From Ketobacter sp. MCCC 1A13808 (lineage in GTDB: Bacteria; Pseudomonadota; Gammaproteobacteria; Pseudomonadales; Ketobacteraceae), in NCBI RefSeq assembly GCF_009746715.1, contig NZ_VRKW01000020.1, positions 1-62,132 of the forward strand: DNA of 62,132 nt, given 5' to 3'. The position numbers were made by a program, and so were the translations under genes. The notes under the pieces are model-generated. The model had not been told where the DNA came from. It did no database searches and saw only the letters and a list, made by a program, of their open reading frames with translations. Positions 15,854 to 24,843 of this stretch are shown piece by piece. Every line of letters begins with the position of its first letter. Positions within the stretch are counted from its first letter, which is position 1.

Positions 15854-16956
15854 AATATTTTAAATTGCCCGACCTGGGAGAAGGATTACAGGAAGCTGAA
15901 ATTGTTGAATGGCACATCAAGCCCGGCGATCCGGTAGAAACCGGTCAAACCCTGGTCTCGGTCGAAACAGCAAAAGCCATTGTTGATATTCCCGCGCCGC
16001 AGGACGGAATAATTGCAGCCTGTTTTGGAAAGGAAGGCGACCTTATTCACACCGGCGAACCCCTTCTGGAATTCCAGGGTGAAGAACAGGAAGACAGTGG
16101 AACCGTAGTGGGCAAAATGGAAACCAGTCAGGCGGGGTCGGAAAGAGAGCAATTTATTATCGGCAGCGCCTATAAAGCAGCACCTGCGGTGCCCTTGGCC
16201 ACGCCGGCAATTCGTGCCTTGGCGAAACGCTTGAAAGTGGATATCAACCATATTACCGGCACCGGTAATCATCACATGATCACCAGTGACGATGTGGAAC
16301 GGGCAGCACGTTTAACAGAAGACCTAGGTGAAGCAACCCCGCTTAGGGGCGTCCGCCGCAGCATGGCACGCAACATGGCCAAAGCTCACGCAGAAGTCGT
16401 CAAAGTGACCATACAGGACGACGTGGATGTGGAGCACTGGCAACAGGGCGAAGACATTACCATGCGGCTTGTGCGGGCCATGGGGCGGGCCTGCACTCAG
16501 GAACCCACCCTCAATGCCTGGTATGACAACGAAAATGACAGTCTTCGGTTGATTGAAAAAGTGGATCTGGGCATTGCGGTGGACACCCCGGACGGTTTGT
16601 TTGTCCCCGTATTGCGTAACATCACCACTCGCACTCAGGATGACTTACGAGATGGTTTGACACGCATACGTGCCGACGTGAAAAAACGGACAATTCCACC
16701 ACGGGAAATGAGTGGTGCCACGATCACCCTATCCAACTACGGCACCATTGCCGGGCGTTACGGTAATCCTGTGGTTATGCCGCCAATGGTGGCGATATTA
16801 GGAGCCGGTAAAATATACCCTTGCGTCATTAGCCACGCAGACGGTTTCGCCAGCCACCGCTTTATGCCACTCAGTCTGAGCTTCGATCACCGGGTGGTGA
16901 CCGGCGGCGAGGCGGCGCGATTTTTACGGGCAGTGATGGACGATCTAGCGGAATAA
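15850..16956 (+). CDS. bkdB: Dihydrolipoamide acyltransferase E2 of the branched-chain keto acid dehydrogenase
   Basis: A 368-residue E2. Residues 1-75 are a lipoyl domain with lipoylated K42 in VETAKAIVDIP; a peripheral-subunit-binding domain lies near 118-155 (TPAIRALAKRLKVDINHITG); the catalytic domain follows. The catalytic His is H347 in FDHRVV. The usual DHRxxDG reads DHRVVTGG, with T351 in place of Asp, a variant known in some E2s. At 368 residues it is shorter than the usual 400-430 and has a short linker. No lipoamide dehydrogenase (E3) gene follows, so E3 must be supplied from elsewhere. It ends convergent to the large GGDEF-EAL gene, four bases apart. Confidence 0.88.
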   Translation: MKYFKLPDLGEGLQEAEIVEWHIKPGDPVETGQTLVSVETAKAIVDIPAPQDGIIAACFGKEGDLIHTGEPLLEFQGEEQEDSGTVVGKMETSQAGSEREQFIIGSAYKAAPAVPLATPAIRALAKRLKVDINHITGTGNHHMITSDDVERAARLTEDLGEATPLRGVRRSMARNMAKAHAEVVKVTIQDDVDVEHWQQGEDITMRLVRAMGRACTQEPTLNAWYDNENDSLRLIEKVDLGIAVDTPDGLFVPVLRNITTRTQDDLRDGLTRIRADVKKRTIPPREMSGATITLSNYGTIAGRYGNPVVMPPMVAILGAGKIYPCVISHADGFASHRFMPLSLSFDHRVVTGGEAARFLRAVMDDLAE

Positions 16957-16960
16957 ATAC

Positions 16961-19912
16961 TTAGCCTGCATAACGTTGAGCGCTGATCTGATCGATGGGA
17001 AAGGGTTTGGATATGCCATAGCCTTGCGCGTAATCCACGCCCAATTCCCGTAACAACGCCAGAATTCGGTCATTCTCCACAAACTCGGCAATCGTCTTTT
17101 TACCCATCACATGACCGATTCGGTTGATGGATTCAACCATGGCGCGATCAATTTCGTTGTGCTCAAGGTCCCGCACAAAGGTGCCGTCGATTTTCAGATA
17201 ATCCACCGGCAGGTTTTTTAAATAACCATAAGAAGAAAAACCGCTACCAAAATCATCCAACGAGAAACTACAGCCAATACCTCGGAACTTATCAATAAAT
17301 TGAATGGTGGTGGAAAGGTTGGTCACTGCGATGGTTTCGGTAATTTCAAAACAGATTTTTTCCGGGGCAATTCTGAATTCGTTAAACTGGTGATGTAAAA
17401 AATCCGCGAAGCCCTCATCCCCCAGAGTCAAGCCGGAAAGATTAATCGCAACATCCGCCAGCGTCGCGGCTTTTTCCGGATTCTTATGCAGCCAGGAAAA
17501 GACGTTGCGTACCACCCAGCGATCGACCTTCGGCATTAGATTATAGCGTTCCGCTGCCGGCAAAAAACTGCCGGGAAAGACCAACTCATTGCGGTAGCGC
17601 AGACGCAATAACACTTCAAAGCTGCTTTTATGAATCAATTCACTGCGAGTTGGTATGATTGGCTGAACATGCAATTCAAACAAATCATGTTCCAGGGCTT
17701 CCGTTATGCGAGCGGCCCATTGCATCTGGGTTTGTTGACTAGCCAGCACCGTATCCGCGGGATCGAATACATGCACCCGGTTACGACCGGATTCCTTGGC
17801 CGAATGACAGGCAGCATCGGCCTTGTTAATCAGCTCCTTCACTGAACCAATTTCGTCGTTCAAGCTCACCAAGCCGACGCTACCGGCCAGATCAAACGCT
17901 CTGTTATCCCACGCAAATCGCATGTCCTGTATTTTGATCCGCACCTTATCCGCCACGGCCCTGGCATTCTCAATCCCGCAGTTCGACAACAAAATAGCAA
18001 ACTCATCCCCGCCCAGGCGGGCCAAAACATCCCCTCCCCGGGTCAAGGCGCGCAACTGCGAAGTAACCTGTCTCAGAAGTTCGTCTCCAGCGACATGCCC
18101 ACAGGAATCGTTGATCAACCTGAACTGATCCAAATCCAGCAAAAGGAAAGTATGGACCTCGTGCTTTTTCCTGACGTCATCCAACGCCTGCTCCAAGCGT
18201 CCTTCAAATTCTCTACGGTTAACCAATCCGGTCAGGGGGTCATGACGCGACAAAAACAGCAATTGCTCCTCACTGCGCTTGCGCTGAGTAATGTCGAACA
18301 CAAAGCCGTTGATGACGCGCTCATCCCCGGCTTCCAGCCCCGTTTCCACCTGGGCAGACACCGACAACCAGCACACCTGGCCATCGCTGCGGAAACCTTT
18401 CATTTCATAATTCTGCACCCGGCCATTATGCGCCAGCGCCTGATTAAATTCGTTAAAGTGCATGGCATCAAAAAAAGAATCCAGGCCCTTAATGTTAAAC
18501 ACCTGAATTAATTCCTCCGCATCGGAATACCCCAGCATGGTGGACATTGCCGGATTTGCACCTTTCAATTTACCATCCACCGAACATTGAAAAACCCCTT
18601 CAATGGCGTTGTCATAAAGACTTTTGTAACGCTCCAGATTTGAAATAGATTGGTTCTGGGCTGCAACTTTCTGGCGTCGTTCCTGATTAATCCTGTCTGC
18701 CAGCGCCAACGAAAACAGAATTATTTCGGCAACCACACCGAAATACAGTAAGTTTTCGGTTAGGTCATTTATCGCTATTAGGCCAATATTCGAAAAAATA
18801 GCAGCCAACGCCCCAAGGTAATACATCAACCAGCCAATCACAAAGTAACGAGCCGAAGAGAATCCCTTGAAATACAAAACGATTCCGATCACCAGACAGG
18901 ATAACGTGGACGGGATTACCAATACCGTCACCAATCGCACCGTCAGATTATAAGGCAGCCAGACAGACAGAATCAGCAGTAGCAAACTGCTGCTCACCAA
19001 TGCCATTAAAAAGTTATATCCGGGCTGCCAACGCTGTTTAAGCTCCAGAAAGCCCATGGTAAAGACACAGCGAAACATGGTCGAAAACAGCAGGAACATC
19101 ATGGCACTGACTTCCTGCCACCCAGGGTAATCCGGCCATAGGTATTGGTAGCCAAAACCCTCCATGCTGAAACCGTATAAGCCAATAAACAGCACATAGA
19201 CGACATAGAAAAGATAGCTGCGCAAACGCACTACAAAAAACAGAACGAAATTATAAAGAGCCATAATCAGTAACAGCCCGAAATAACCTCCTTTCACCAT
19301 CATGGTGACCTGTTCTTTTTTCCAGAATGCATTTTGTTCCCAGAACGTCACCGGCACCTTAAGTATCCCTTGCGTCTGGACACGAAAATAAACCTCCAAT
19401 GTACCGTCAAAATCACCGTTCAGCGCTGTCAGCTTTTCCGCACTTGGAATCAACACCAGAAAGCTGCGGTACACACGCAGACGGTCGTAAAACGGCAACG
19501 TGTCGCCCATATGGTGTTGTTCAATTAGCTGATTGTTAACAACGAAATAGATATCCAGGTAATCCAGATGGGGGTAGGCAACTTCCAGATACCAGGGTAT
19601 CTCCGTATCGAAAACACGCACCGGAATGCGCAGCCAGTGAGGGGTGTCGCTAAAGCCAAAGCCGGGCACATCGTCCTGCAGCGCCTGCCACGGCAAAGCA
19701 CCGCCCTGATGCAACAGGTCCGTAACACCGAGACGGTTGCGGGCGTCTTCAAGGTAATCAATGTGTTGTGCGGGGGAAACACGACCCAACCCAGGCGTAA
19801 GCTCAAGCCCCGCGGCTTTCGCGGTGCACGTCAAACATAAAAGACAGAGCACAAAAAAAAGCCATACGGCCTGTTTCAGGGTCAGTGCAACCGGTTTACC
19901 TGATATCTGCAT
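16961..19912 (-). CDS. 7TMR-DISM sensor with PAS, GGDEF and EAL domains
   Basis: A 983-residue protein. A signal-peptide-like start precedes a periplasmic 7TMR-DISMED2-type domain (about 35-185), then seven hydrophobic segments (about 200-400) typical of 7TMR-DISM receptors. A PAS domain (about 425-545, YDNAIEGVFQCSVDG) is followed by a GGDEF domain with intact RLGGDEF and an EAL domain whose signature is EVL, with DDFGSGFSSYGYLKNLP, KIDGTFV and AEFVEN present. Both catalytic sites look usable, so it could be a bifunctional cyclase/phosphodiesterase; which dominates is not readable. It appears monocistronic. Confidence 0.88.
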   Translation of the reverse strand: MQISGKPVALTLKQAVWLFFVLCLLCLTCTAKAAGLELTPGLGRVSPAQHIDYLEDARNRLGVTDLLHQGGALPWQALQDDVPGFGFSDTPHWLRIPVRVFDTEIPWYLEVAYPHLDYLDIYFVVNNQLIEQHHMGDTLPFYDRLRVYRSFLVLIPSAEKLTALNGDFDGTLEVYFRVQTQGILKVPVTFWEQNAFWKKEQVTMMVKGGYFGLLLIMALYNFVLFFVVRLRSYLFYVVYVLFIGLYGFSMEGFGYQYLWPDYPGWQEVSAMMFLLFSTMFRCVFTMGFLELKQRWQPGYNFLMALVSSSLLLLILSVWLPYNLTVRLVTVLVIPSTLSCLVIGIVLYFKGFSSARYFVIGWLMYYLGALAAIFSNIGLIAINDLTENLLYFGVVAEIILFSLALADRINQERRQKVAAQNQSISNLERYKSLYDNAIEGVFQCSVDGKLKGANPAMSTMLGYSDAEELIQVFNIKGLDSFFDAMHFNEFNQALAHNGRVQNYEMKGFRSDGQVCWLSVSAQVETGLEAGDERVINGFVFDITQRKRSEEQLLFLSRHDPLTGLVNRREFEGRLEQALDDVRKKHEVHTFLLLDLDQFRLINDSCGHVAGDELLRQVTSQLRALTRGGDVLARLGGDEFAILLSNCGIENARAVADKVRIKIQDMRFAWDNRAFDLAGSVGLVSLNDEIGSVKELINKADAACHSAKESGRNRVHVFDPADTVLASQQTQMQWAARITEALEHDLFELHVQPIIPTRSELIHKSSFEVLLRLRYRNELVFPGSFLPAAERYNLMPKVDRWVVRNVFSWLHKNPEKAATLADVAINLSGLTLGDEGFADFLHHQFNEFRIAPEKICFEITETIAVTNLSTTIQFIDKFRGIGCSFSLDDFGSGFSSYGYLKNLPVDYLKIDGTFVRDLEHNEIDRAMVESINRIGHVMGKKTIAEFVENDRILALLRELGVDYAQGYGISKPFPIDQISAQRYAG

Positions 19913-20046
19913 ATTAATTAATTACTTATGCCCTGTCAGAGTCTGCCCGTCCTGATCGGGATAGAACAGGCGTTCGATATGGACAACAGGACGCCCATGC
20001 TTAAATCATAGACAAGGCAGCGGGTTACGCCACTGCTGCACAGAAA

Positions 20047-20781
20047 TTAATCAATCAGACTGAGAAAATGGTTTATTCGCTCCGCATTTTTGCCGATATC
20101 CCCTTTACCAACTCGGCTTACTGAGCGCACATCCACGATGGAATGGGCAGAATCGACAGCTTTAACACGCACCACGACGTCATCCTTAAAGCCAAACCAG
20201 AAGGTTTTATCCACCGCCTGCAAACGCCCCTGAGACGGATCACTTAAAAACAGCTTCCAATCCATTTCGTCAGCCGCTTTTTGTACCTTTTCAAAAACCG
20301 CCAATGGATCACCCGCCACCGTTTTACTGACAATATCCGGATAAAATTCAGACTGTAAGGCGCTCACCTCAGCCGCCGTTTGCAGTGGGTTCGCATCCTT
20401 TGGCCGCTGCCCCTCAAGATCGAGAAAATCCGGCGGGTTCTCCCAATCCGTAGAAATATCGTAGATCACGGGTGCCTGGGAGGCTTTGATTCCGAAATTA
20501 AACAAAATACCGACCGGGATACTCAGTACCAGAATAAGCAGTATCGCCCGATGTTTCGCTCTGTCGTTTTTACGACGTATCGCCATCAATAGCGCAGTGC
20601 CGCTGACCGCCAATAGCACGGCTGCAGTCACCGCAGATCCGGCCAATAAAAAGAACGCTGTCTGAAAGCTCCACAGCTCTTTACGGGCACCGAACGCTAA
20701 CAACGGAAATGACCATGCCACCGCAAGGGCGACAATCAGCAGCACCGGCAATAGGCGAAAAAGTTTAACCACAATACTCAT
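20047..20781 (-). CDS. DUF1499 membrane protein
   Basis: A 244-residue protein with three or so hydrophobic segments at about 5-28, 38-65 and 78-98, then a soluble C-terminal domain (about 130-244) of the DUF1499 type, with recognisable blocks TDWENPPDF, DWKLFLSD, GRLQAVDKTFWFGFKDDVVVRV and DVRSVSRVGKGDIGKNAERI. Function of the family is unknown; it is often found near lipid or stress genes. It is 13 bases downstream of the cmoM stop, so the two may be co-transcribed, though no functional link is evident. Confidence 0.8.
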   Translation of the reverse strand: MSIVVKLFRLLPVLLIVALAVAWSFPLLAFGARKELWSFQTAFFLLAGSAVTAAVLLAVSGTALLMAIRRKNDRAKHRAILLILVLSIPVGILFNFGIKASQAPVIYDISTDWENPPDFLDLEGQRPKDANPLQTAAEVSALQSEFYPDIVSKTVAGDPLAVFEKVQKAADEMDWKLFLSDPSQGRLQAVDKTFWFGFKDDVVVRVKAVDSAHSIVDVRSVSRVGKGDIGKNAERINHFLSLID

Positions 20782-20794
20782 TCAGATTCCTTAT

Positions 20795-21577
20795 TCAGGT
20801 CTCAACGCTTTTCCCTGCAACTATATGATAGTACCGGCCCATTGAACGATAGGGTTCAAGTCGGGAATAGCGCATTTCCAGTTCCATGATATCGCTTTCA
20901 TTTCTGCGATCACGAACATCCTTATGCATGTAATCGTGAAATACTCTTATACCACTTTTAATGAATACTGAAACGTCCCTACGCTGCAGAAGCTCCAGAA
21001 CCCACTGCGGCTCCAGCGGATTGACCGGGGTCAAACCCTGGCCGGACCCCTTGAAATCTCCCTGCAAAGCTTTATCAAGATAACCCCTAATCAGACTGCG
21101 AAAAACCGTCGAATGAAGATTAAAGAACATCAACGACAAGACGCCGCCCGGTCTTAGCAGCCGCAGTAGTTGCTCTATCACCACTTGGGGTTCCTGCGTC
21201 CACTCCAACACAGCATGGCACAACACCAGATCGTAGGACATTGATGAGGTGTCCAGATCTTGAATTGCTGCGTGAACAAAGCGCATATTCGTACTTGTAC
21301 CGGCCTTAGCGCTGGCTTGCTTCGCCGCCGCCAGCATACGCTCTGAATGATCGCAGAGACACACCTGATGCCCTGCCAAAGCCAGCCGCTGACTGAACTG
21401 CCCAACCCCTCCGCCTGCATCCAGAACCTGCAACCCGCGAGCCGGCTGCAACAGGTCCGGCATCACCTCCAGCAGGTCTCTTTCCAATAGCGCTAAACGG
21501 ATGCGACCTTTGCTTCCACTGTAGATACGCCCGGCGAACAACTCCGCCAGATCATCAAAATTGCGGTCACGACTCAT
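20795..21577 (-). CDS. cmoM: tRNA 5-carboxymethoxyuridine methyltransferase CmoM
   Basis: A 260-residue SAM-dependent methyltransferase. The opening DRNFDDLAELFAGRIYSGSKG is characteristic of CmoM (formerly SmtA). The SAM motif I is VLDAGGGVGQFS, motif II ends CDHSERML, and motif IV is LVLCHAVLEW. It methylates cmo5U to mcmo5U at wobble position 34 of several tRNAs. The start is ATG 21577 with GGAAG nine bases upstream; a GTG two codons earlier is possible. Its upstream region carries the overlapping GTGAC/GGTCA dyads reported separately. Confidence 0.85.
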   Translation of the reverse strand: MSRDRNFDDLAELFAGRIYSGSKGRIRLALLERDLLEVMPDLLQPARGLQVLDAGGGVGQFSQRLALAGHQVCLCDHSERMLAAAKQASAKAGTSTNMRFVHAAIQDLDTSSMSYDLVLCHAVLEWTQEPQVVIEQLLRLLRPGGVLSLMFFNLHSTVFRSLIRGYLDKALQGDFKGSGQGLTPVNPLEPQWVLELLQRRDVSVFIKSGIRVFHDYMHKDVRDRRNESDIMELEMRYSRLEPYRSMGRYYHIVAGKSVET

Positions 21578-21583
21578 AATCAC

Positions 21584-21958
21584 ACACTTCCACCGCCCGT
21601 CTTCTTCTATTTAAGTAACACGATTAACGCATCAACCAAATCAATTTAGCCGGTAAGCGTCCTTTCCCTACTCAAGATAGGTGACAAAACAGGTCACTTT
21701 TTGACCATAATGATAACTGCATCACAAATCTAAGCACTCCGAGTGCCGTATTTTGACACCATTAACACTTTAAGGCTTTAGGCATAACAAAACCTTGCCG
21801 ATAAGGATTAAACTGGGTTCATCAGAGCAAATATTAACCAAGCACCATTTGTGTAACCTATCGAAAGGACGCGGCTATTGCGGGTGGCCAAACTCGAAGC
21901 AAAACCTAGAGATGGCAAAGGATATGTAAAACACCCCACTTAAAGTTGAGGTTCCGGC
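21584..21958. other. 375-bp intergenic region between cmoM and a small ORF
   Basis: No gene seen. It holds the dyad cluster at 21680-21706 and a TTGACA hexamer at 21753-21758, but no well-spaced -10 element for it. It should contain the promoter of cmoM (leftward) and of the 63-codon ORF (rightward). A small RNA cannot be excluded. Confidence 0.4.
21680..21706. promoter_or_regulatory. Overlapping inverted repeats, candidate operator
   Basis: Two dyads share a central half-site: GTGAC-N7-GTCAC (21681-21697) and GGTCA-N5-TGACC (21692-21706). The second has the same geometry as a palindrome at 58445-58459. It lies about 100 bases upstream of cmoM. A TetR- or GntR-type regulator is the kind of protein that binds such sites, but none is assigned. 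Confidence 0.45.
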
Positions 21959-22150
21959 ATGATCAAGTTCATAGAAACACACCTGAAGAAGAAAAAAATA
22001 CTAGCCCGGGCAGCATTACCCAAAAGCGTCGTTTACGTCAGCCGGGAAGAGATACAGAAAAAGTTATCCGCTTATTCTCCTGCTGGCGGCAAGCGTGCCA
22101 ATTTCACCGGCCCCGCTCTGGATAAGAAAGAATTCGAAGGTGCTGTATAG
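21959..22150 (+). CDS. Small hypothetical protein (63 aa)
   Basis: A 63-residue basic protein. It begins with a Lys-rich amphipathic stretch (FIETHLKKKKIL), followed by VVYVSREEIQKKL and a Gly/Pro-containing tail. TTGAGG lies about 11 bases upstream of the ATG. No membrane span, no cysteine and no known motif. The coding pattern (ends neatly before a convergent alcohol dehydrogenase gene, unbroken through a stretch with no opposite-strand gene) makes it plausible, but homologues are needed to prove it. Confidence 0.5.
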   Translation: MIKFIETHLKKKKILARAALPKSVVYVSREEIQKKLSAYSPAGGKRANFTGPALDKKEFEGAV

Positions 22151-22187
22151 CACCTTCACTTTTGCATGCTCTGATCACTTGAATGGG

Positions 22188-23372
22188 TTACCAAGCCTTT
22201 TCCAATACGGCCATGGCGTCGCTCAGATCGACCTCCATCGGATTCATGATTATCGAACCATCGTCCAGGGCCATCTCCGCAATCCGTGCCAACTGGTCGC
22301 GAGACACCTTACCGGTTTCTGATAACCTACGTGGTAACTTGCAACGTAAATAAAGTTCATCGCGAATATCACATAACGTCTCGATGGTTTTTGCAGGCCG
22401 TTTGGCAGCCGGTGTCGCCGCATAAACATCCGCTCCGGCTAACGGCAGCAGCAACTCACCAATCACGTCTCCGCGTGATTCCAGATTGTATTCCAGAACA
22501 TAAGGCAGAAATAAATTCATGCAAAGACCGTGGGGTAAATGACACAATGCCCCCAGAGAGTGCCCCAGTGAATGAACCAGCCCCACCATTGAATTGGAAA
22601 ACGCGATTCCCGCCATGGTTGAAGCCTGCGCCAATTCAAGGCGAGCATCCGCGTTGTCCGGTTTATCCAGAACCGCAATCAGATTTTCACTCACCTTTTT
22701 TATCGCCGACATGGCATAGGCATCACTGATCGGATTGCTGGCCAGTCCGGTAATGGATTCGATTGCATGAGTCATTGCATCCATTGCCGTCATTGCCGTG
22801 ATATGCGGTGGCAATGTTAACGTCATGCGTGGATCCAGAATGGCGGCATTAGGCAGTAAAAAATACGACGTGAACGGTAACTTTACGCCCTGCTCCAAAT
22901 CCGAAATAACCGCGACCAGTGTCACTTCAGAGCCGGTACCGGCGGTGGTAGGCACGACAAAAAACGGTTTTAGCGGTTTAGTCAAAACACCCACGCCTGA
23001 AAATTCACTCAAGTCTGTACTATTCTCAGAGACCAGAATATTAACCCCTTTACTGGTGTCAATAACGGATCCACCCCCCACCGCGATAATCGAATCGCAA
23101 TGCTGATCACGGTAAATCTTTGCAATGTCTTTCACCACCTGGGTGGAAGAATCTGGAGGTACGTCATCGTAAATCTCGATAATATCCATGCCGCTTTCAG
23201 CAAAGGCATTAAGCACGTGATCGATTAAACCCGCCCCGCGTACGCCTTTATCTGTGATAATCATGGGCCGGGTCGCGGCCAGGGTACGAAGCTCGTGAGG
23301 AATATGTTCCAGCGCGGCATTACCCGCAACTATTTTTACCGGACAGAAAAATTCGTAATACGCCTTAGACAT
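22188..23372 (-). CDS. Iron-containing alcohol dehydrogenase (group III)
   Basis: A 394-residue NAD(P)-dependent dehydrogenase of the Fe-ADH/dehydroquinate-synthase-like fold. N-terminal nucleotide binding is shown by GGGSVIDTSKG and PTTAGTGSEVT; metal ligands are the Asp and His of AMDAMTHAIE and the two His in VHSLGHSLGALCHLPHG. It probably interconverts an alcohol and an aldehyde; the substrate is unknown. Its start overlaps the end of the upstream SCP2-like gene by eight bases, so the two form a two-gene operon beneath a strong palindrome at 24052-24069. Confidence 0.85.
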   Translation of the reverse strand: MSKAYYEFFCPVKIVAGNAALEHIPHELRTLAATRPMIITDKGVRGAGLIDHVLNAFAESGMDIIEIYDDVPPDSSTQVVKDIAKIYRDQHCDSIIAVGGGSVIDTSKGVNILVSENSTDLSEFSGVGVLTKPLKPFFVVPTTAGTGSEVTLVAVISDLEQGVKLPFTSYFLLPNAAILDPRMTLTLPPHITAMTAMDAMTHAIESITGLASNPISDAYAMSAIKKVSENLIAVLDKPDNADARLELAQASTMAGIAFSNSMVGLVHSLGHSLGALCHLPHGLCMNLFLPYVLEYNLESRGDVIGELLLPLAGADVYAATPAAKRPAKTIETLCDIRDELYLRCKLPRRLSETGKVSRDQLARIAEMALDDGSIIMNPMEVDLSDAMAVLEKAW

Positions 23373-23937
23373 TGTTTTTACCCTTTACCAGGTTTTTAAC
23401 CAATTGCTTATAGATTCGACCGCCTGCAGACAGTTTCTGCCCCAACGTTATATCGGGATAACGTTTTAGTGCGCGCTGCGCGATTAACTTCGGCAGTATT
23501 AAACTTTCCATGCGGTTTAAACAGCGGACCAATTTCATTGCATGTGCTATTTCCCCGTCGACTAGCAAACGGTCATTTGCAAATGCCTGCGCGGTGCCTT
23601 CTTGAAAAGACAGCACTAAAAACGCATGGGTGAGGTGTTTGAATTTTAACGACGTGTCGGAAGGAAGTTCAGATTCACTGCCCAGATATTTTAGATTGCT
23701 TTCCCCCACTTTTTGCATAACAAAACACGGCCCGGAAGGCAGCGCACGCATGTCAAATACAAAGCCTGCGGGCAGACGTGCTACTTCTTTCTGTATACGC
23801 TCATCAACTTGGCTGGACGCTTCCAGAGCGCGACCGATCACCTCCATCATTAATGCAACATAGGGTTTTTTCAAAGAACCGAGATTCAGTGAGGCAAGCG
23901 GCGTCACGCCCTCATTTATCAAACGATGTTGATTCAT
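23365..23937 (-). CDS. SCP2-like (sterol-carrier-type) hypothetical protein
   Basis: A 190-residue protein starting at ATG 23937 (a TTG one codon before is the alternative). The segment TSLKFKHLTHAFLVLSFQEG followed by AFANDRLLVDGEIAHAMKLVRCLN resembles SCP2-type lipid-binding folds (a hydrophobic pocket that holds acyl or sterol molecules). I recognise no catalytic motif. It is translationally coupled to the Fe-ADH gene, so it may present a hydrophobic alcohol or aldehyde to that enzyme. The fold call is tentative. Confidence 0.6.
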   Translation of the reverse strand: MNQHRLINEGVTPLASLNLGSLKKPYVALMMEVIGRALEASSQVDERIQKEVARLPAGFVFDMRALPSGPCFVMQKVGESNLKYLGSESELPSDTSLKFKHLTHAFLVLSFQEGTAQAFANDRLLVDGEIAHAMKLVRCLNRMESLILPKLIAQRALKRYPDITLGQKLSAGGRIYKQLVKNLVKGKNNV

Positions 23938-24051
23938 CAATATTTACTTCTTTATTAGTTTTATAGCGTCGTCTATGCGACGGTGTAGTCGAATCTTTAT
24001 CCTAATTGTCTAATTCTGGGCCGTCCACACGGGACCACGACAAAATGGCCA

Positions 24052-24069
24052 TGACTGACAAGTCAGTCA
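24052..24069. promoter_or_regulatory. 18-bp palindrome, candidate TetR-type operator
   Basis: TGACTGAC-AA-GTCAGTCA, arms perfect. It lies about 115 bases upstream of the SCP2-like gene start and 50 bases beyond the DUF2789 stop, in the expected promoter zone of the SCP2-like/ADH operon. This shape is typical of TetR-family operators. The cognate regulator is unknown and no TetR gene is adjacent. Confidence 0.55.
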
Positions 24070-24120
24070 CAAAATTTAACTCAACTGCTTCAAATCGGCC
24101 TGAGTAAGTCAAAAACGGGG

Positions 24121-24354
24121 TTAATATCGGAGTCGGGCATCTAATTGATCGACCGCTTCACTCCACACCGAATCGTCTTCAATTGCGCTTTTCAAAAACT
24201 GCGACTGAGAGTCGTTCCAGAACGGCGCCTGATCTATCGACACACCATCCGAGACGGCTTTGTGATGAGCGATGAACTCGTCAACCTGTTCCGGCTCGTG
24301 CGGTAAACCCAACTGTTTGAAAAGGCTGCACATCGAGTAATAAACTGAGTCCAT
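24121..24354 (-). CDS. DUF2789 family protein
   Basis: A 77-residue protein matching the DUF2789 pattern: LFKQLGLPHEPEQVDEFIAHH, then APFWNDSQSQFLKSAI, then SVWSEAVDQLDARLR. Members are small acidic helical proteins of unknown role found in Pseudomonas relatives. It is divergent from the acyl-CoA-binding protein gene. Length is typical for the family. Confidence 0.8.
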   Translation of the reverse strand: MDSVYYSMCSLFKQLGLPHEPEQVDEFIAHHKAVSDGVSIDQAPFWNDSQSQFLKSAIEDDSVWSEAVDQLDARLRY

Positions 24355-24582
24355 AATCTGTCTCCCTAATTGTTAAAGGCCTTTCCATCGTGCTCTTTTT
24401 CAAGCACCTTGACCAGTTTAAGGTTAGATCGATTCGACATATCAGGTTGATAAAACAGCGGCCGACAGAACTTAACGCACGGGCTGGCGCTGGTGCTAAT
24501 GTCAGCGCTCTGGTGATGAGGCATAATGCCTGGATCGCAGACAATAACTAACCGAACCCTAGATCTAAACAGGTGTAAAAAG

Positions 24583-24843
24583 ATGTCAGAACTAAAACAA
24601 CAATTCGAAGATGCCGTTAAATTCGTGCAATCCGGTGACGGGGATTTCAAGCCCGAAAATGATCTGAAACTGCAGTTTTATGCATTATATAAACAAGCGA
24701 CCGAAGGGGATGTAAAAGGTAAAAAGCCCGGACTCACCAACTTCGTCGGCAGGGCAAAATATTCAGCCTGGGAAGCTGTAAAAGGACTGTCTGCCGATCA
24801 GGCTATGCAGTCCTATATCGACAAGTTGGCGAAATATAGATAG
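24583..24843 (+). CDS. Acyl-CoA-binding protein (ACBP)
   Basis: An 86-residue four-helix acyl-CoA-binding protein. The signature runs NDLKLQFYALYKQATEGDV followed by KPGLTNFVGRAKYSAWEAVKGL, with the Tyr, Lys and Trp residues that contact the CoA headgroup. The start is ATG 24583 with AGGTG nine bases upstream; the same frame is open further upstream but without family match. ACBP buffers and carries long-chain acyl-CoA in the cytosol, and is uncommon in bacteria outside groups that handle much lipid, which fits the inferred host. Confidence 0.9.
   Translation: MSELKQQFEDAVKFVQSGDGDFKPENDLKLQFYALYKQATEGDVKGKKPGLTNFVGRAKYSAWEAVKGLSADQAMQSYIDKLAKYR

Noticed and set aside
21753-21758. TTGACA hexamer in the cmoM/small-ORF gap
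   Set aside because: The bases 17 positions downstream do not resemble TATAAT, so I do not call a promoter.
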